From: Flaveria trinervia
Taxonomy: Eukaryota; Streptophyta; Magnoliopsida; Asterales; Asteraceae
Direction: 5' to 3'
NCBI GenBank assembly: GCA_025506515.1
Contig: CM046453.1
Location: 168,501-232,500 of the forward strand
Length of the DNA stretch: 64,000 bases
The notes under the pieces are model-generated. The model was not told where the DNA came from, searched no databases, and saw only the letters and a program-made list of their open reading frames with translations. Positions 33,990 through 45,308 of the stretch are shown piece by piece. Positions within the stretch are counted from its first letter, which is position 1. The number at the start of each line of letters is the position of its first letter. A program made the position numbers and the translations under genes.

Positions 33990-34640
33990 TCGATCACCCC
34001 AACCCACCACAATCACCGTACCTAACAACCACCAACATCACAGTCATCTGACCACCACCACACCACCATCAACAACCAATGTGTATCAATGACCAACATC
34101 GTAATCGTGTAACCACCATCATGACAACCCTTAATAACCACCGTACCACCACCGATTGAATCGATGAGTCTACCACCTCTCCGGTCCAGATTAGATCGAA
34201 AAACTCGTTGATAGTGATGGCTACACCTAGGATGAGCTAACCTCACCACCCGTGTAAGTCCCTCCCAATGTCTCTCCGTCGACATGTACTGCAACATCTT
34301 GACATCTCCAACCCAGATCCGAACCACCACCACCTTCACACCACCATCATCACCCACACCTCCACCGCCATACCTCCATCACCGCACATCCACCTCAATT
34401 GAAGCCCAAATCAATCGGATGTTGCAGATGTGTTTTGATGATAATATGATGTTATGGCTGATAGGGGTGACCGATGAGAGTGGGTGGATTCCAATGTTGG
34501 TGGTGGTCGTAGTGGTCGATAGTGTTGGTATGATTGATAATGGCGATGGAGATGGTGGTTGGTTATCGGTGGGTTGCGGGTGGTGGTGTTGTGGGTTGTT
34601 GTTGGTGGTGGTGTTGTGGGTTGCCAAATGATGATGATTT
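33990..34640. repeat. CAC/ACC- then GTG/GGT-rich low-complexity DNA
   Basis: The left half is rich in ACC/CAC on the + strand and the right half in GGT/GTG, so the two halves can pair. Long open frames on both strands follow from the triplet bias and have no recognisable domain. No gene is called. Confidence 0.6.
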
Positions 34641-34699
34641 TCTTAAAAGCATTTTGAATTATTCTGATATTTGAAAATCCTCAAAACAGTATCCGAATC

Positions 34700-35417
34700 T
34701 AAGGGTGTGCATGGTCGGTTTGGATCGGTTTTGGCCTAAAACCGAAACCCAAACCCGATATTTCGGTTTCTAGGTTTTAAAACCGTTCAGTTTCAGTTTT
34801 TGTTTTTCAGTTTTAACTTCGGTTTCAATTCGGTTTTTGGTTTTTTTTGGTTTTTGATTTTTTTTTGTTTTTTGGTTTTTTTTCGGTTTTACCATTTGTG
34901 CTTCAAGTTTTAGAAAAAAAAATGTTTTAAAGTAATGAATTTAAGCAAAAAACTTTGACCTTACATTATTTTATTGATCTTTAAATATAATCTATATATT
35001 TTTAAAATTTAGTTGACATTAAAATTAAATGTAATTTACATAATATAAGAACAATACATTTAATAAAACATTTTAATCTATCAATTCGAATAAAAAAATT
35101 AATTTAATCTATTTTAGCTAACACAAGTTAAATAAGCACCTAATAGGCTAATAATTTTTAATTACAAGTTTGATTATATGGTTTCGGTTCGTTTTTTCAG
35201 TTTTTGTTACAAGCAAAACCAGAACCGAACCGAAAAATTCAGCTTTTAAAAATCATCAAAACAAAGCGTCGGTTTTCTAACGATTTCGGTTTTATCGGTT
35301 CGGTTGCGTCGTTTATTTTGGTTGCGTCGGTTATTTGGTTACGGACTGAATCTGAATATGATATTTTGGATTCGAACTTTTGGATAATTCAAATATTAAT
35401 ATTTTTGAACACTCCTA
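34700..35417. mobile_element. hAT-like non-autonomous element (AACCGAA-rich)
   Basis: The left end TAAGGGTGTGCA and the right end TGAACACTCCTA form diverged inverted termini of the TAGGGGTGTTCA type, common in plant hAT MITEs. The interior near each end is rich in CGGTTT/AAACCGA. I could not find a matching 8-bp TSD. The short frame inside has no transposase motif. Confidence 0.55.
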
Positions 35418-37846
35418 ATATCAGGAATTGGATATGATGCTAAATGGTGTTTCTGCTTCAATCAAAATTGTAGATTCAAGTGGTAACACTTTATTATGGA
35501 TTACTAGGTTAGTATCTGTATACAATATGGTTAATTAAAAAATAATATGATTATTAAGTAGTTCTAGAAGCAGTTAAATTTTGCACATAAATTAATATCT
35601 TATTTTGCACGACAAACAATAGAACTACAATTACATAGACACAAATAAAAGTTCTCACTAATCTTTAAATATTTCTTTTGTACGTCTTTTTTTTAATTAT
35701 TAACTTTACTATCTATATTAAACTAGTATTAAGCTTCTTATGTTGCAGTGGGAGATGTAAAACATATCAAGTAGCACCAATGACACATCACTGCTACTAA
35801 CCACCTAAACTAAAAAAGCTCGTATTGAAAAAGAAATAAAAAAAGAAAAAATATAACCGAACAAAAAGTAGACACAAAAACATTAAACTACGTAGGTGAA
35901 ACATAAAACATATAAAACAATACGTCTACCTAAGACCAATGCGTTGCGACGGTGCCGTTGAATGGAAAAAAATAAACTTAAAAACGTTAAACTACACATG
36001 CGCACTGCGATGTGTTAACTCGTAAGTTTTATACCGAAAAGTAAAAGGAAAAAAGATTATAAAAATATAAAAAATATAGGAGACTAAAGTTGAAAGTAAA
36101 AAAAATATTAAAATTAAATAATAAAATATGTAAAAATATTTGGTTAAAATAAAAAGATTAAAGATTATAAAAAAAAACAAAAAGTGAGTATAACCCCACT
36201 AAACATAATGTACAACATATGACATACAACTAACTTGGTAACTAGTATATATTAAATATTAGTAATTTGACTTCATTTTATTTTTAGTCTATATAATACA
36301 ACATACAACTAAGCGAAAACTTATTTTTTTAAATGCAAATCAACTATACATAATGATTGTTTTGGTTTGTTTTAATAGTTATTGCACAAGTTAAATAAAA
36401 AATATTAAATAGTTAAAAGTAGTAATAAATGTGTGAGTCACTAATTAAATTAATACAATAAAAAGTTAATGTTTTAAAAATATATAATATCTTTTGATAC
36501 GCAAAGAAATACCTCACATTCAAATTAATACAAGACAAATTAAATTTTAATGATACAAACTACTAGTTATTAACTGATAATAATATATATTGTTAATTAG
36601 GCCGGTAACAATCTTAACTTTTACTTTTAATACCAACAACAATTCCAATAATATAATTTTCAATTTTCTTACGTTTGATTTGGACTTGATTCGGTTCACA
36701 ACAATAATTGTGAACGAAATGAAAAGCATACAAGCTACATTGAAAATGAATATAGATACGAATCGAACATAAAATTTTGAAAATTATGTCATTAGGATTG
36801 TTGTTGGTTATAAAAATAAAAGTTGAAAATGTTACTGATCAAATTAATAGTATGAACTATTATCGGAAAATCTAACTTAATAATATTTTGTATGGGATGT
36901 CACATGCCATTCTCACAAGCCCCACTCACTTTAGTTTTTCCGCCATACTATATATTCTAATTTTAAAAAGTTAAATAACTAAATTTCAATTTTTTATTCT
37001 TTTTATATTATAACTTCAAGTCCTCTTTTGATCATTAACTTTTAAAAGACATTAAATAAAAATTAAGTCTTTTGATTAAAATATACTTTTTCAAATTAAA
37101 TCTGTCTAAACTTATCAATTTTCTTCTAAAAAGAAACTTTTTTAATTATATAATATATTAAAATCAATCTTTTTAAAAAATAAAATTTTATATAAGAATA
37201 GTTATTTTACAAAACAAACCCGGAGTTTTTTAAACAATGAGATATTGATAAACAAAACGAATTTTTGTAAAGCAATATATTTTTTAAAACGAAAGTTTTA
37301 AAAATAGTAAAAATGTTTTATAAGCTAATCAAAGTACTTTATATTTAATGTTTTACAATTGTTAATAAATATGTAGTATTTTTTTTTATTTAACTCGTGT
37401 AATACACAGGATTATTACCTAATAAGTAATAGTTTGAATTATAAAATCCAATTGCTATCGTAATACAATTACAGAGAAATAAAATCATTATTCTGAGTAA
37501 TTAATGATAGCCCAGAAGTTCTTCCCATTCTAGAATTGCTATCCATAAAGAAAAAGTACGTATTATAATTTATTATAATATATTTATGATTAGTTAATAA
37601 AAAAAGAGTCAATGTTATCCACCGTTGATTTACAAAACTTTTACGGTTGAAAATTAACAAAGAGCAATAATTATAAAAGTGACCCACCATTATTAAATAG
37701 AATAAAATAAAAATAAATAATATGTAAACAATCCTTATAAGACGAAGAGAGTAATTGATGTATTTGATTTTATGAAGTGTTTCCTTCAACCGAAAACTTA
37801 GCCAACCTATATATGTTTTGTTATTTATTCGGATTGCACCGCGAAC
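35418..37846. other. Unassigned AT-rich intergenic DNA
   Basis: Very AT-rich, with no gene or RNA recognised. Around 35880-36020 it has CGTAGGTGAAAC, ATGCGTTGCGACGG and GCGCACTGCGATGTG stretches that resemble interiors of plant Helitrons, but I see no defined end. Confidence 0.55.
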
Positions 37847-37854
37847 CCCTCAAG

Positions 37855-38745
37855 TATGGCTGTTAACAAAACGAACCGAACCGAACGCAGCTCTGCTCGT
37901 ATTTGGTTCGGTTTCAAACCGAGCGGTTTGGTTCAAATTTACAAATTTGAGCGCAAACTTCATGCTCGAACTCGGTTCGGTTTTAAACCGAGCGCTCAGT
38001 TTCGCTCGGTTTTACTCGGTTTTGCTTGGTTTCGTTTTATATGTAAAGCAAAACTAATAATTCATTCAAAAGTTTCAACTTTCAGGTTCTAATCGTAGTA
38101 TCTTCACCAATGCTTGTGCAAATGTCTTTAAGAACCAAATTATAAAAAAAATCTAACCTCAAGATATCGCGATTAGGAAGAACTAAACAATGTCGGGCTT
38201 CGAATAAGGTCGGACTTCGCACTTCGGAGGCGGATTGTCGAAGGTGAGATGCACGATTAGACTATTGCAGGTCAGCTTGTCGAAGGTCGGGGTCGCATGT
38301 CAGAGTGCTAGAGGTCGGGGGTTACATGTCTGAGTGCCGGAGGTCAACGCTTCGGTAGTCGGTAGGGAGGTGGGAGATACAGGAGACGGCTAGAAAGTGG
38401 TGATGGATGGAATGATGAAAGGATTTTAAAATATGAAATGATGATTTGATTAAAGAATTAAAGCTTTTATAGTTGATTTTTTGACTTATTAATTAAAATA
38501 ATGGTAAGTGATAAGTAACTAAATAGATTAACAAATATATATATATAATATATAAAAACTAAACTAAAAAATAATTCGAGCGAAACCGAGCGAGTATACC
38601 TTTGCTTGTGCTCGGTTTATTTTCAAACCAAACCGAGCCGCTCGGTTCGTTTACAACCGAGCCACAATTCAAACGAGCAAAAATCCGAGCTTTTCTCGAA
38701 CGAGTTCAAGCGAGTTTCGAACGTCGAGATATTTGAACAGCCCTA
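37855..38745. mobile_element. hAT-like MITE (891 bp) with 8-bp TSD
   Basis: The ends are TATGGCTGTT and AACAGCCCTA, inverted relatives. The flanks CCCTCAAG (37847-37854) and CCTTCAAG (38746-38753) match at 7 of 8 bases, the TSD size expected for hAT. Both subterminal regions are rich in CGAGC/GCTCG and CGGTTT. No transposase is encoded. A GC-richer patch with GAAGGTCGG-like units lies at 38160-38400. Confidence 0.75.
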
Positions 38746-38937
38746 CCTTCAAGTGAAACTCACAACTGAAAAAAAGATCATTACTTCAACCCTGATCATT
38801 TTACATATATTAGATATTTTATTTTAACCACTTAAACGAATTATTATTAGTTTTAACTAATAACCATGTGATAGAAGATATATAATTGTAAAGGATACCA
38901 AAAGTAACTGGTACTTTTAGTTATTTATCAATCAATT

Positions 38938-38939
<2 letters not shown>

Positions 38940-38994
<55 letters not shown>

Positions 38995-38997
38995 CAT
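38940..38997. repeat. (TA)n microsatellite
   Basis: Almost uninterrupted TA dinucleotides. Confidence 0.95.
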
Positions 38998-40003
38998 ATA
39001 CCTGTTCTTTAATATTATATTATCAGAAACTAGGGAAAAAAGCAGTGGTGGAAAGGGTCTCCTGTTTTATGGTTAAACCACGTACAGTTAAATGGTTTCT
39101 AATATAAACGAGAGACTATAAACTAGGGTGCTTGTTATTCTATTATTTGTACGAGTAAGTTACTAATTAAATAATTCAGGTGTTGTTTGCATCTCTAACG
39201 AAACCATGATACCTATCGCGTGCCATAGGTTTCATTTTAGAAATATTAAATTTTAATTCTTCTAAATTCGAAATTAACTAAAAATATATTTCTTTTGGAA
39301 AATCTGGAATCATAAGTGACGGTCAAAAAAGTTATTCAAAGCGTGGGAATAACGGTGAAGAGAATTTCTTGATATTTATATGCGGTTTAACTAAGGCTTT
39401 GATATTTTCTTTTTTCTAGATTACAACGGATCCCCATTCTTTAGTAAACTGTAGTGCGTTAATTTGATAGTTAATTGTTACTAACTCAAACAAAAATGTA
39501 AAGAATAAAAGCAAGAAGAGAAAACAGTGGTTGGTTTTTTCTTCTAGTGCTAATTTGTTGTAGATTAAAATAGTGTGGTATATTTGAATATTATCTCTAA
39601 AATTTACAAAACAGAAAAGGGTTGAACAATAAGTAATTTAGAGCAATATAATTGTTTTAAATTGCGCCTAAAAAATAAGTAACATAAAGTAAAACACTAA
39701 AATGACCCGCAAGTTAAAACATAATTCTTTGTATGCTTGAATGTATGATTAATAAAAAAGAAAAGAGAATTAACACTTGTTTTGTATGTTTTATTATGTT
39801 ACGAGAGAGAGAGAGAGGGAGGGAGAATTCATGTATTGATTTGATAAGAAAAACATGTGACGATGACGCATAAGAAAAGGTGGAAACATAAATAAATAAA
39901 AATAGGAAGTGGTACAAGAAAAAGAAAAAAGAAAGGGTTGAAAGTTGAAAGAAAGAAGAGTGCGTGTTTGTTTATTGTCTGTCTGCTTTCATTTTGGTTT
40001 GCC
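38998..40003. other. Upstream region of the sucrose synthase gene
   Basis: About 1 kb of AT-rich DNA with no recognised repeat or gene. A GA-rich stretch (GAGAGAGAGAG near 39803) lies about 200 bp before the TATA box and may be a GAGA-type promoter element (inference). Confidence 0.5.
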
Positions 40004-40010
40004 TATAAAT
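40004..40010 (+). promoter_or_regulatory. TATA box of the sucrose synthase gene
   Basis: TATAAAT is followed by a C/T-rich stretch (CTCACCCTCCCACCC). Transcription would start at about 40035-40045, giving a first leader exon that ends at 40135. Confidence 0.6.
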
Positions 40011-40135
40011 CTCACCCTCCCACCCAGTTTTCTCATCCCATTTCATTTCAGTTGATGATTTATTATTCTTCAACTCTCGTTCGTTTCGTTGCTTCTCTTC
40101 TCTTCGATCTCCTGAAAAAAAGCAAGTAGAAAGAG

Positions 40136-40632
40136 GTATTATAATTTTCATATATGAAAAAAAGCCGCTTTATGCTTTTATTCATCTCTATTTCTTCTTC
40201 TTCTTCTTCTTCTTCTTCTTCTTCTTCTTCTTCTTCTTCTTCTTCTTCTTCTTCTTCTTCTTCTTCTTCTTTTCTGTTAGAGAGATGAATAACAAATTCC
40301 TACCCATCTCCCTCCCCTGTTGGTTAGTCTGATGCATGTTTCATATTTCTCAACTTCACTCATCTTATTTCTAGACTTGTACTCTTGGAGTTATGAATTT
40401 GCCTCCCATCCCATTTATTAATTCATTTCTATTACTATGTATTGGGTTTTTAATAAACAAATGAATAAAATGTTAGGTAACTATTTGTTTGGCCGCCATT
40501 GACTTTGCTTTGCTTTTTCAACAATCCATCTCCAGAAACATCCTACAGTGTGGGCTTATAAACCAAAACTAAACAAAATCGAACATACTTTGCGATCGAT
40601 CTAACTTGGTGATTTGTTCTGTTTTGAAGCAG
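40136..40632 (+). other. Leader (5' UTR) intron of the sucrose synthase gene
   Basis: The predicted donor is GAG|GTATTA at 40136 and the acceptor GAAGCAG|T at 40632, 32 bp before the start codon. An intron at this place is common in plant SUS1-type genes (established knowledge) and often raises expression. It holds a long TTC tract. Confidence 0.65.
40193..40270. repeat. (TTC)n microsatellite in the leader intron
   Basis: About 26 TTC units. A polypyrimidine run of this kind is a likely length-polymorphic marker. Confidence 0.95.
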
Positions 40633-40664
40633 TCTAGTGTTTGTGTTTGTGTTTGTTACCGATC

Positions 40665-43600
40665 ATGGCGGAACGTGTTTTCACCCGTGTACACAGTCTT
40701 CGTGAGCGCCTCGATTCTACTCTGGCAACCCATCGTAATGAAATCCTGATGGTTCTTTCAAGGTATATATAAGCAGTTAATAATATCACCGCGCGCCTAA
40801 TTACTTTCCTTATATATTTAATTATTTTTATGTGCTGTGAAATTGAAGGATCGAAAGTCATGGAAAAGGAATCTTGAAGCCTCACCAGCTGATGTCGGAG
40901 TTTGAGGAGATCTGCAAGGAGGATCAGAGCAAACTCCACGATGGTGCCTTTTATGAAGTTCTCAAATGCACACAGGTACCTTCACTTTCTACTAGCTGTC
41001 ATCAGTTGTCATAATAATATGTATATAGAATATGTATGCGATCGGTCGATGGATCTATCCATCATTTGGATCTTCTTGTGTGATTTTGATTTGATATGTG
41101 TGTGTGTGTGTGTGTGTGTGGATGGACAGGAAGCAATCGTGCTGCCTCCATGGGTGGCGCTGGCTATTCGTCTTAGGCCTGGTGTTTGGGAGTATGTAAG
41201 GTGAATGTGAATGCCCTGGTGGTTGAGGAACTAAGTGTTCCCGAGTACCTGCACTTCAAAGAGGAACTGGTTAATGGAACGTAAGTAATTAAAACCATCC
41301 TCTCTTTCTGTGTCTTTGTAAGGAATTACTTTTTTATCTTATTGTTTAAGATTTAAACATACATCAAAATCAAAATATACATATGTCTTGGGGCAGGTCG
41401 AATGGCAACTTCGTTCTGGAACTGGACTTTGAACCCTTCACGGCGTCTTTCCCTCGCCCGACCTTGACCAAGTCTATTGGCAACGGGGTGGAGTTCCTTA
41501 ACAGACACCTCTCCGCCAAAATGTTTCATGACAAGGACAGCATGCACCTCTTCTGGATTTCCTCCGAACCCACAACTACAAGGGCAAGGTACGTACCTAA
41601 AACAAACATACATCCGACTAGAATGATGCTTTAGCACTTTTCATTCCATTCCATTCATCGATTCATGTGTTTGCTTGCAGACTATGATGCTGAATGATAG
41701 AATCCAAAACCTCAATTCCCTCCAATCTGTGTTGAGGAAGGCCTCCGAGTACCTATCAACACTGGACGCCACTACTCCGTACTCCGACTTCGAACATAAG
41801 TTCCAGGAGATCGGGTTGGAGAGAGGTTGGGGTGATAAAGCAGAGCGTGTCATGGAGATGATCCACATGCTGCTCGACCTCCTCGAAGCCCCCGACGCCT
41901 GCACTCTCGAGAAATTCCTCGGAAGGATCCCAATGGTTTTCAACGTAGTCATCCTCTCTCCCCACGGCTACTTTGCTCAAGAGAACGTCCTCGGATACCC
42001 GGACACAGGCGGTCAGGTCGTTTACATCCTCGATCAGGTTCCTGCTTTGGAGCGTGAGATGCTCAAGAGGATTAAGGAGCAAGGACTTGATATTGTGCCT
42101 CGCATTCTCATTGTAAATCACTCACTCACTCGCACTTGACTCGACTTGACTTGATCATCTTGATCAAATAACTAATTATCACCATTATTTCTCCATTAAT
42201 ATATAATAGGTGACAAGGCTCCTCCCTGATGCGGTCGGAACCACCTGCGGGCAGCGTCTTGAGAAAGTGTTCGGTTCAGAACACTCTCATATTCTCCGGG
42301 TGCCCTTTAGAACCGAAAAGGGAATCCTCCGGAAATGGATCTCTCGTTTTGAGGTGTGGCCTTACGTCGAGACCTTCACCGAGGTAATCAGTCCTCTTCT
42401 TATTATTAGTTACTTAATATGTACGTACGTCTTTGCTTATTCATCTAATGCCTTGCATATATATGTATATGTATCATTATTAATTAGGATGTGCCAAAGA
42501 AGTTACAGCAGAGCTGCAGGCAAAACCAGATTTGATCATCGGCAACTACAGTGAGGGCAACCTGGTTGCCTCTTTGCTGGCTCACAAGTTGGGTGTCACT
42601 CAGGTAATCAAAACTGTCGCAGCAGCAAGATTTTGTTGAAAAATTGAGGACTAAAGTAAGTTTATGTAACTGCAGTGTACCATTGCTCATGCCCTGGAGA
42701 AAACCAAGTACCCTGATTCTGATATCTACTGGAAGAACTTCGAGGACAAGTATCATTTCTCTGCTCAGTTTACAGCTGATCTTATTGCCATGAATCATAC
42801 CGATTTCATCATCACTAGTACTTTCCAAGAGATTGCTGGAAGGTATAAACAAACACAAATACAAACACAAACACACCTACGTTGCTAAATTAATTCCATC
42901 TAAACATGAGTGATGTTGTTATCAGCAAGGACACGGTTGGACAGTATGAGAGTCATACCGCCTTCACAATGCCTGGACTGTACAGGGTGGTCCATGGGAT
43001 AGATGTTTTTGACCCTAAGTTCAATATTGTTTCACCCGGCGCCGATATGGGGATCTACTATTCTTACACCGAGAAAGAGAAGAGGCTCACAGCACTCCAC
43101 CCTGAAATCGAGGAGCTTCTTTTCAGTTCTGTTGAGAACGAAGAACACCTGTACTCTCTCCTCCGTCTCTATTACATACATATGCGTGTGTGTGTGTGTT
43201 ACGATGTGGTCTGATTGAATAAATCGTGTTGTTGCAGGTGTGTGTTGAAGGACAAGAATAAGCCGATTCTATTCACAATGGCTAGACTGGACAACGTGAA
43301 GAACTTAACTGGACTGGTGGAGTGGTATGCCAAGAACGAGCGGCTTCGTGAGCTGGTGAACCTTGTTGTGGTGGGTGGTGACAGAAGGAAGGAATCTAAA
43401 GATCTTGAAGAACAGGCCAGATGAAGAAGATGCACGAGCTGATTGACAAGTACAAGCTCAATGGTCAGTTCAGATGGATTTCTTCACAGATGAACAGAGT
43501 GAGGAACGGGGAGCTGTATCGTGTGATTGCTGACACCAGGGGAGCATTTATTCAGCCTGCGTTTTACGAGGCCTTTGGGTTGACAGTGGTGGAGGCCATG

Positions 43601-44166
43601 ACCTGTGGCCTGCCCACCTTTGCGACTCTTCATGGAGGCCCTGCTGAGATCATCGTTCACGGAAAGTCTGGCTTCCACATCGACCCCTATCATGGGGAGC
43701 AGGTCACTGAGTTGCTTGTCAATTTCTTTAGAAAAGCAAGCAAGATCCTTCTCATTGGGAGTCCATTTCTAAGGGTGGCCTGCAGCGTATTCAGGAGAAG
43801 TAACTAAAGCAAATTCTTACACCATATATATGTATATATAACACATTTTGATTTGAACATGCATAATGAGTGAATGTTTGCTTTCTTTGTAGATATACAT
43901 GGCAGATCTACTCGGATAGGTTGTTGACGTTAGCTGGAGTTTATGGATTCTGGAAGCATGTTTCAAAGCTGGACAGGCTTGAGATCCGTCGATATCTTGA
44001 AATGTTCTATGCTCTCAAGTACCGTAAATTGGTAACTAAGCTCGCATCACACATATTCTAAATCAATTTGACTAACCCAAGCGATTATTGATTATATGAT
44101 TAATAATGATGATAATAATTTGTGTGTTTCCAGGCTGAATCTGTTCCATTGGCTGTTGATGAGTAG
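40665..44166 (+). CDS. SUS: Sucrose synthase, SUS1-type, 12 coding exons with five 1-bp losses
   Basis: Cytosolic GT4 enzyme that reversibly converts sucrose and UDP into UDP-glucose and fructose, feeding starch and cell-wall synthesis. Exons: 40665-40762, 40849-40975, 41130-41280, 41397-41588, 41681-42112, 42210-42383, 42488-42603, 42676-42842, 42926-43150, 43238-43799, 43893-44031, 44134-44166; all introns are GT-AG. The N-terminus has the RVHSLRER phosphorylation site (Ser-11). YPDTGGQV lies near residue 296, [18 protein letters not shown] follows, and the nucleotide-sugar motif [11 protein letters not shown] is at about residue 675. The frame breaks at 41200/41201, 41547/41548, 42493/42494, 43418/43419 and 43729/43730. 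At each site one G or C is missing relative to the family, and allowing for all five the length is 806 residues, normal for SUS1. Clean splice sites and motifs favour assembly error or a very recent pseudogene. Confidence 0.95.
41098..41120. repeat. (TG)n microsatellite in SUS intron 2
   Basis: About 11 TG units close to the acceptor of exon 3. Confidence 0.9.
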
Positions 44167-44403
44167 TAAGTGTGAAGCAGTGCTATGCAAAAGGGAGGGA
44201 GGGGTTTCAGGACCACATGAATATTATATATATATTATTATAATAAAGTGCAGAGGGAGCATTTTGAGTTTGCTCTTGGTTGGTTGTGTATGCCTATGTG
44301 TTTTCTGTGATTCTCATTTCATTGCCAGCCATTTCATTTGTGTAATTGAATCCAAACTGGAATTTGTGATGAATATTTTTTGTCAGTAACTTCTCTCCTC
44401 TCT

Positions 44404-44446
<43 letters not shown>

Positions 44447-44600
44447 CGCACACACACCACACACACCACACACACACTACATACATATATAAAGAGCAAT
44501 GAAGCTTAAATGTTGTATGACGACTGAGGGCGTATACTATAGTAGTATATATAATGCTGCCTCTTGCTGAGATGCCCTTTTGGTGGATGATGATGATGGG
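44167..44600 (+). other. SUS 3' UTR and downstream region
   Basis: It follows the TAG stop. An AATAAA signal lies at 44242-44247. A CT-repeat running into a CA-repeat lies at about 44399-44475. The exact cleavage site is not visible. Confidence 0.6.
44399..44475. repeat. Compound (CT)n(CA)n microsatellite
   Basis: A CT run of about 40 bp is followed by CACACA-rich sequence, just downstream of SUS. Confidence 0.9.
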
Positions 44601-44890
44601 TTTTGTTGAATAGATTATGTGGATGCTTCATTGGACCAAATATATAAACAGGTGGCTGAGTGCTAACCAGGTCTTTTCGAATAACAAGTTGAACCTCGCT
44701 TTTAGAATATTAGTATTAGAGCCACCATTGCTTATGCTTATCTTGTTTCTTTTTATCATGGTTATCGACTTTCTTCTTATTTCTAATATTTTATATTTGA
44801 AGTCAGTTTTTATATTCCATCTCTGCTTTCAAGTTGGTTTAAAATATGTTTACGGCTAATGGGGACTCCAATGGACAATTTAATCACACA

Positions 44891-44922
<32 letters not shown>

Positions 44923-45308
44923 CTTAAAGTAGCTAGTTTTATATCCGTTGTTGGTTGGGTAGGTATATGTGATAATATTACATAATCATATGGTTTCTTT
45001 GCATTTTAAAGAAACTCGTCATTAGTGTAAAATCAAGCGCAACCCATTTTAGTAATGGGTAAATAACAAGCCACTACGTTCAAACATACTTTAACTATTA
45101 GGAACACATAAGTGACTTCAACTAAGAACCACTATGTATCAAGCTCAAAATATTAGCTCCTATTTGCCTTTGTATCTAAACTTTGAACCCGAACATTTAA
45201 AGGTGCACTTGGATGAAAGTTACCTCATGGCCATGAGAGAAGAATTAAGTCAATTTGCTAGAAGTTAAGTACGTGATCTTGTTCAGTTTCCCAATGCAAG
45301 ATGATTAT

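Noticed and set aside
34022..34631. Open frames on both strands in CAC/GTG-rich DNA
   Set aside because: Triplet bias alone keeps them open. No recognisable motif and no start context.
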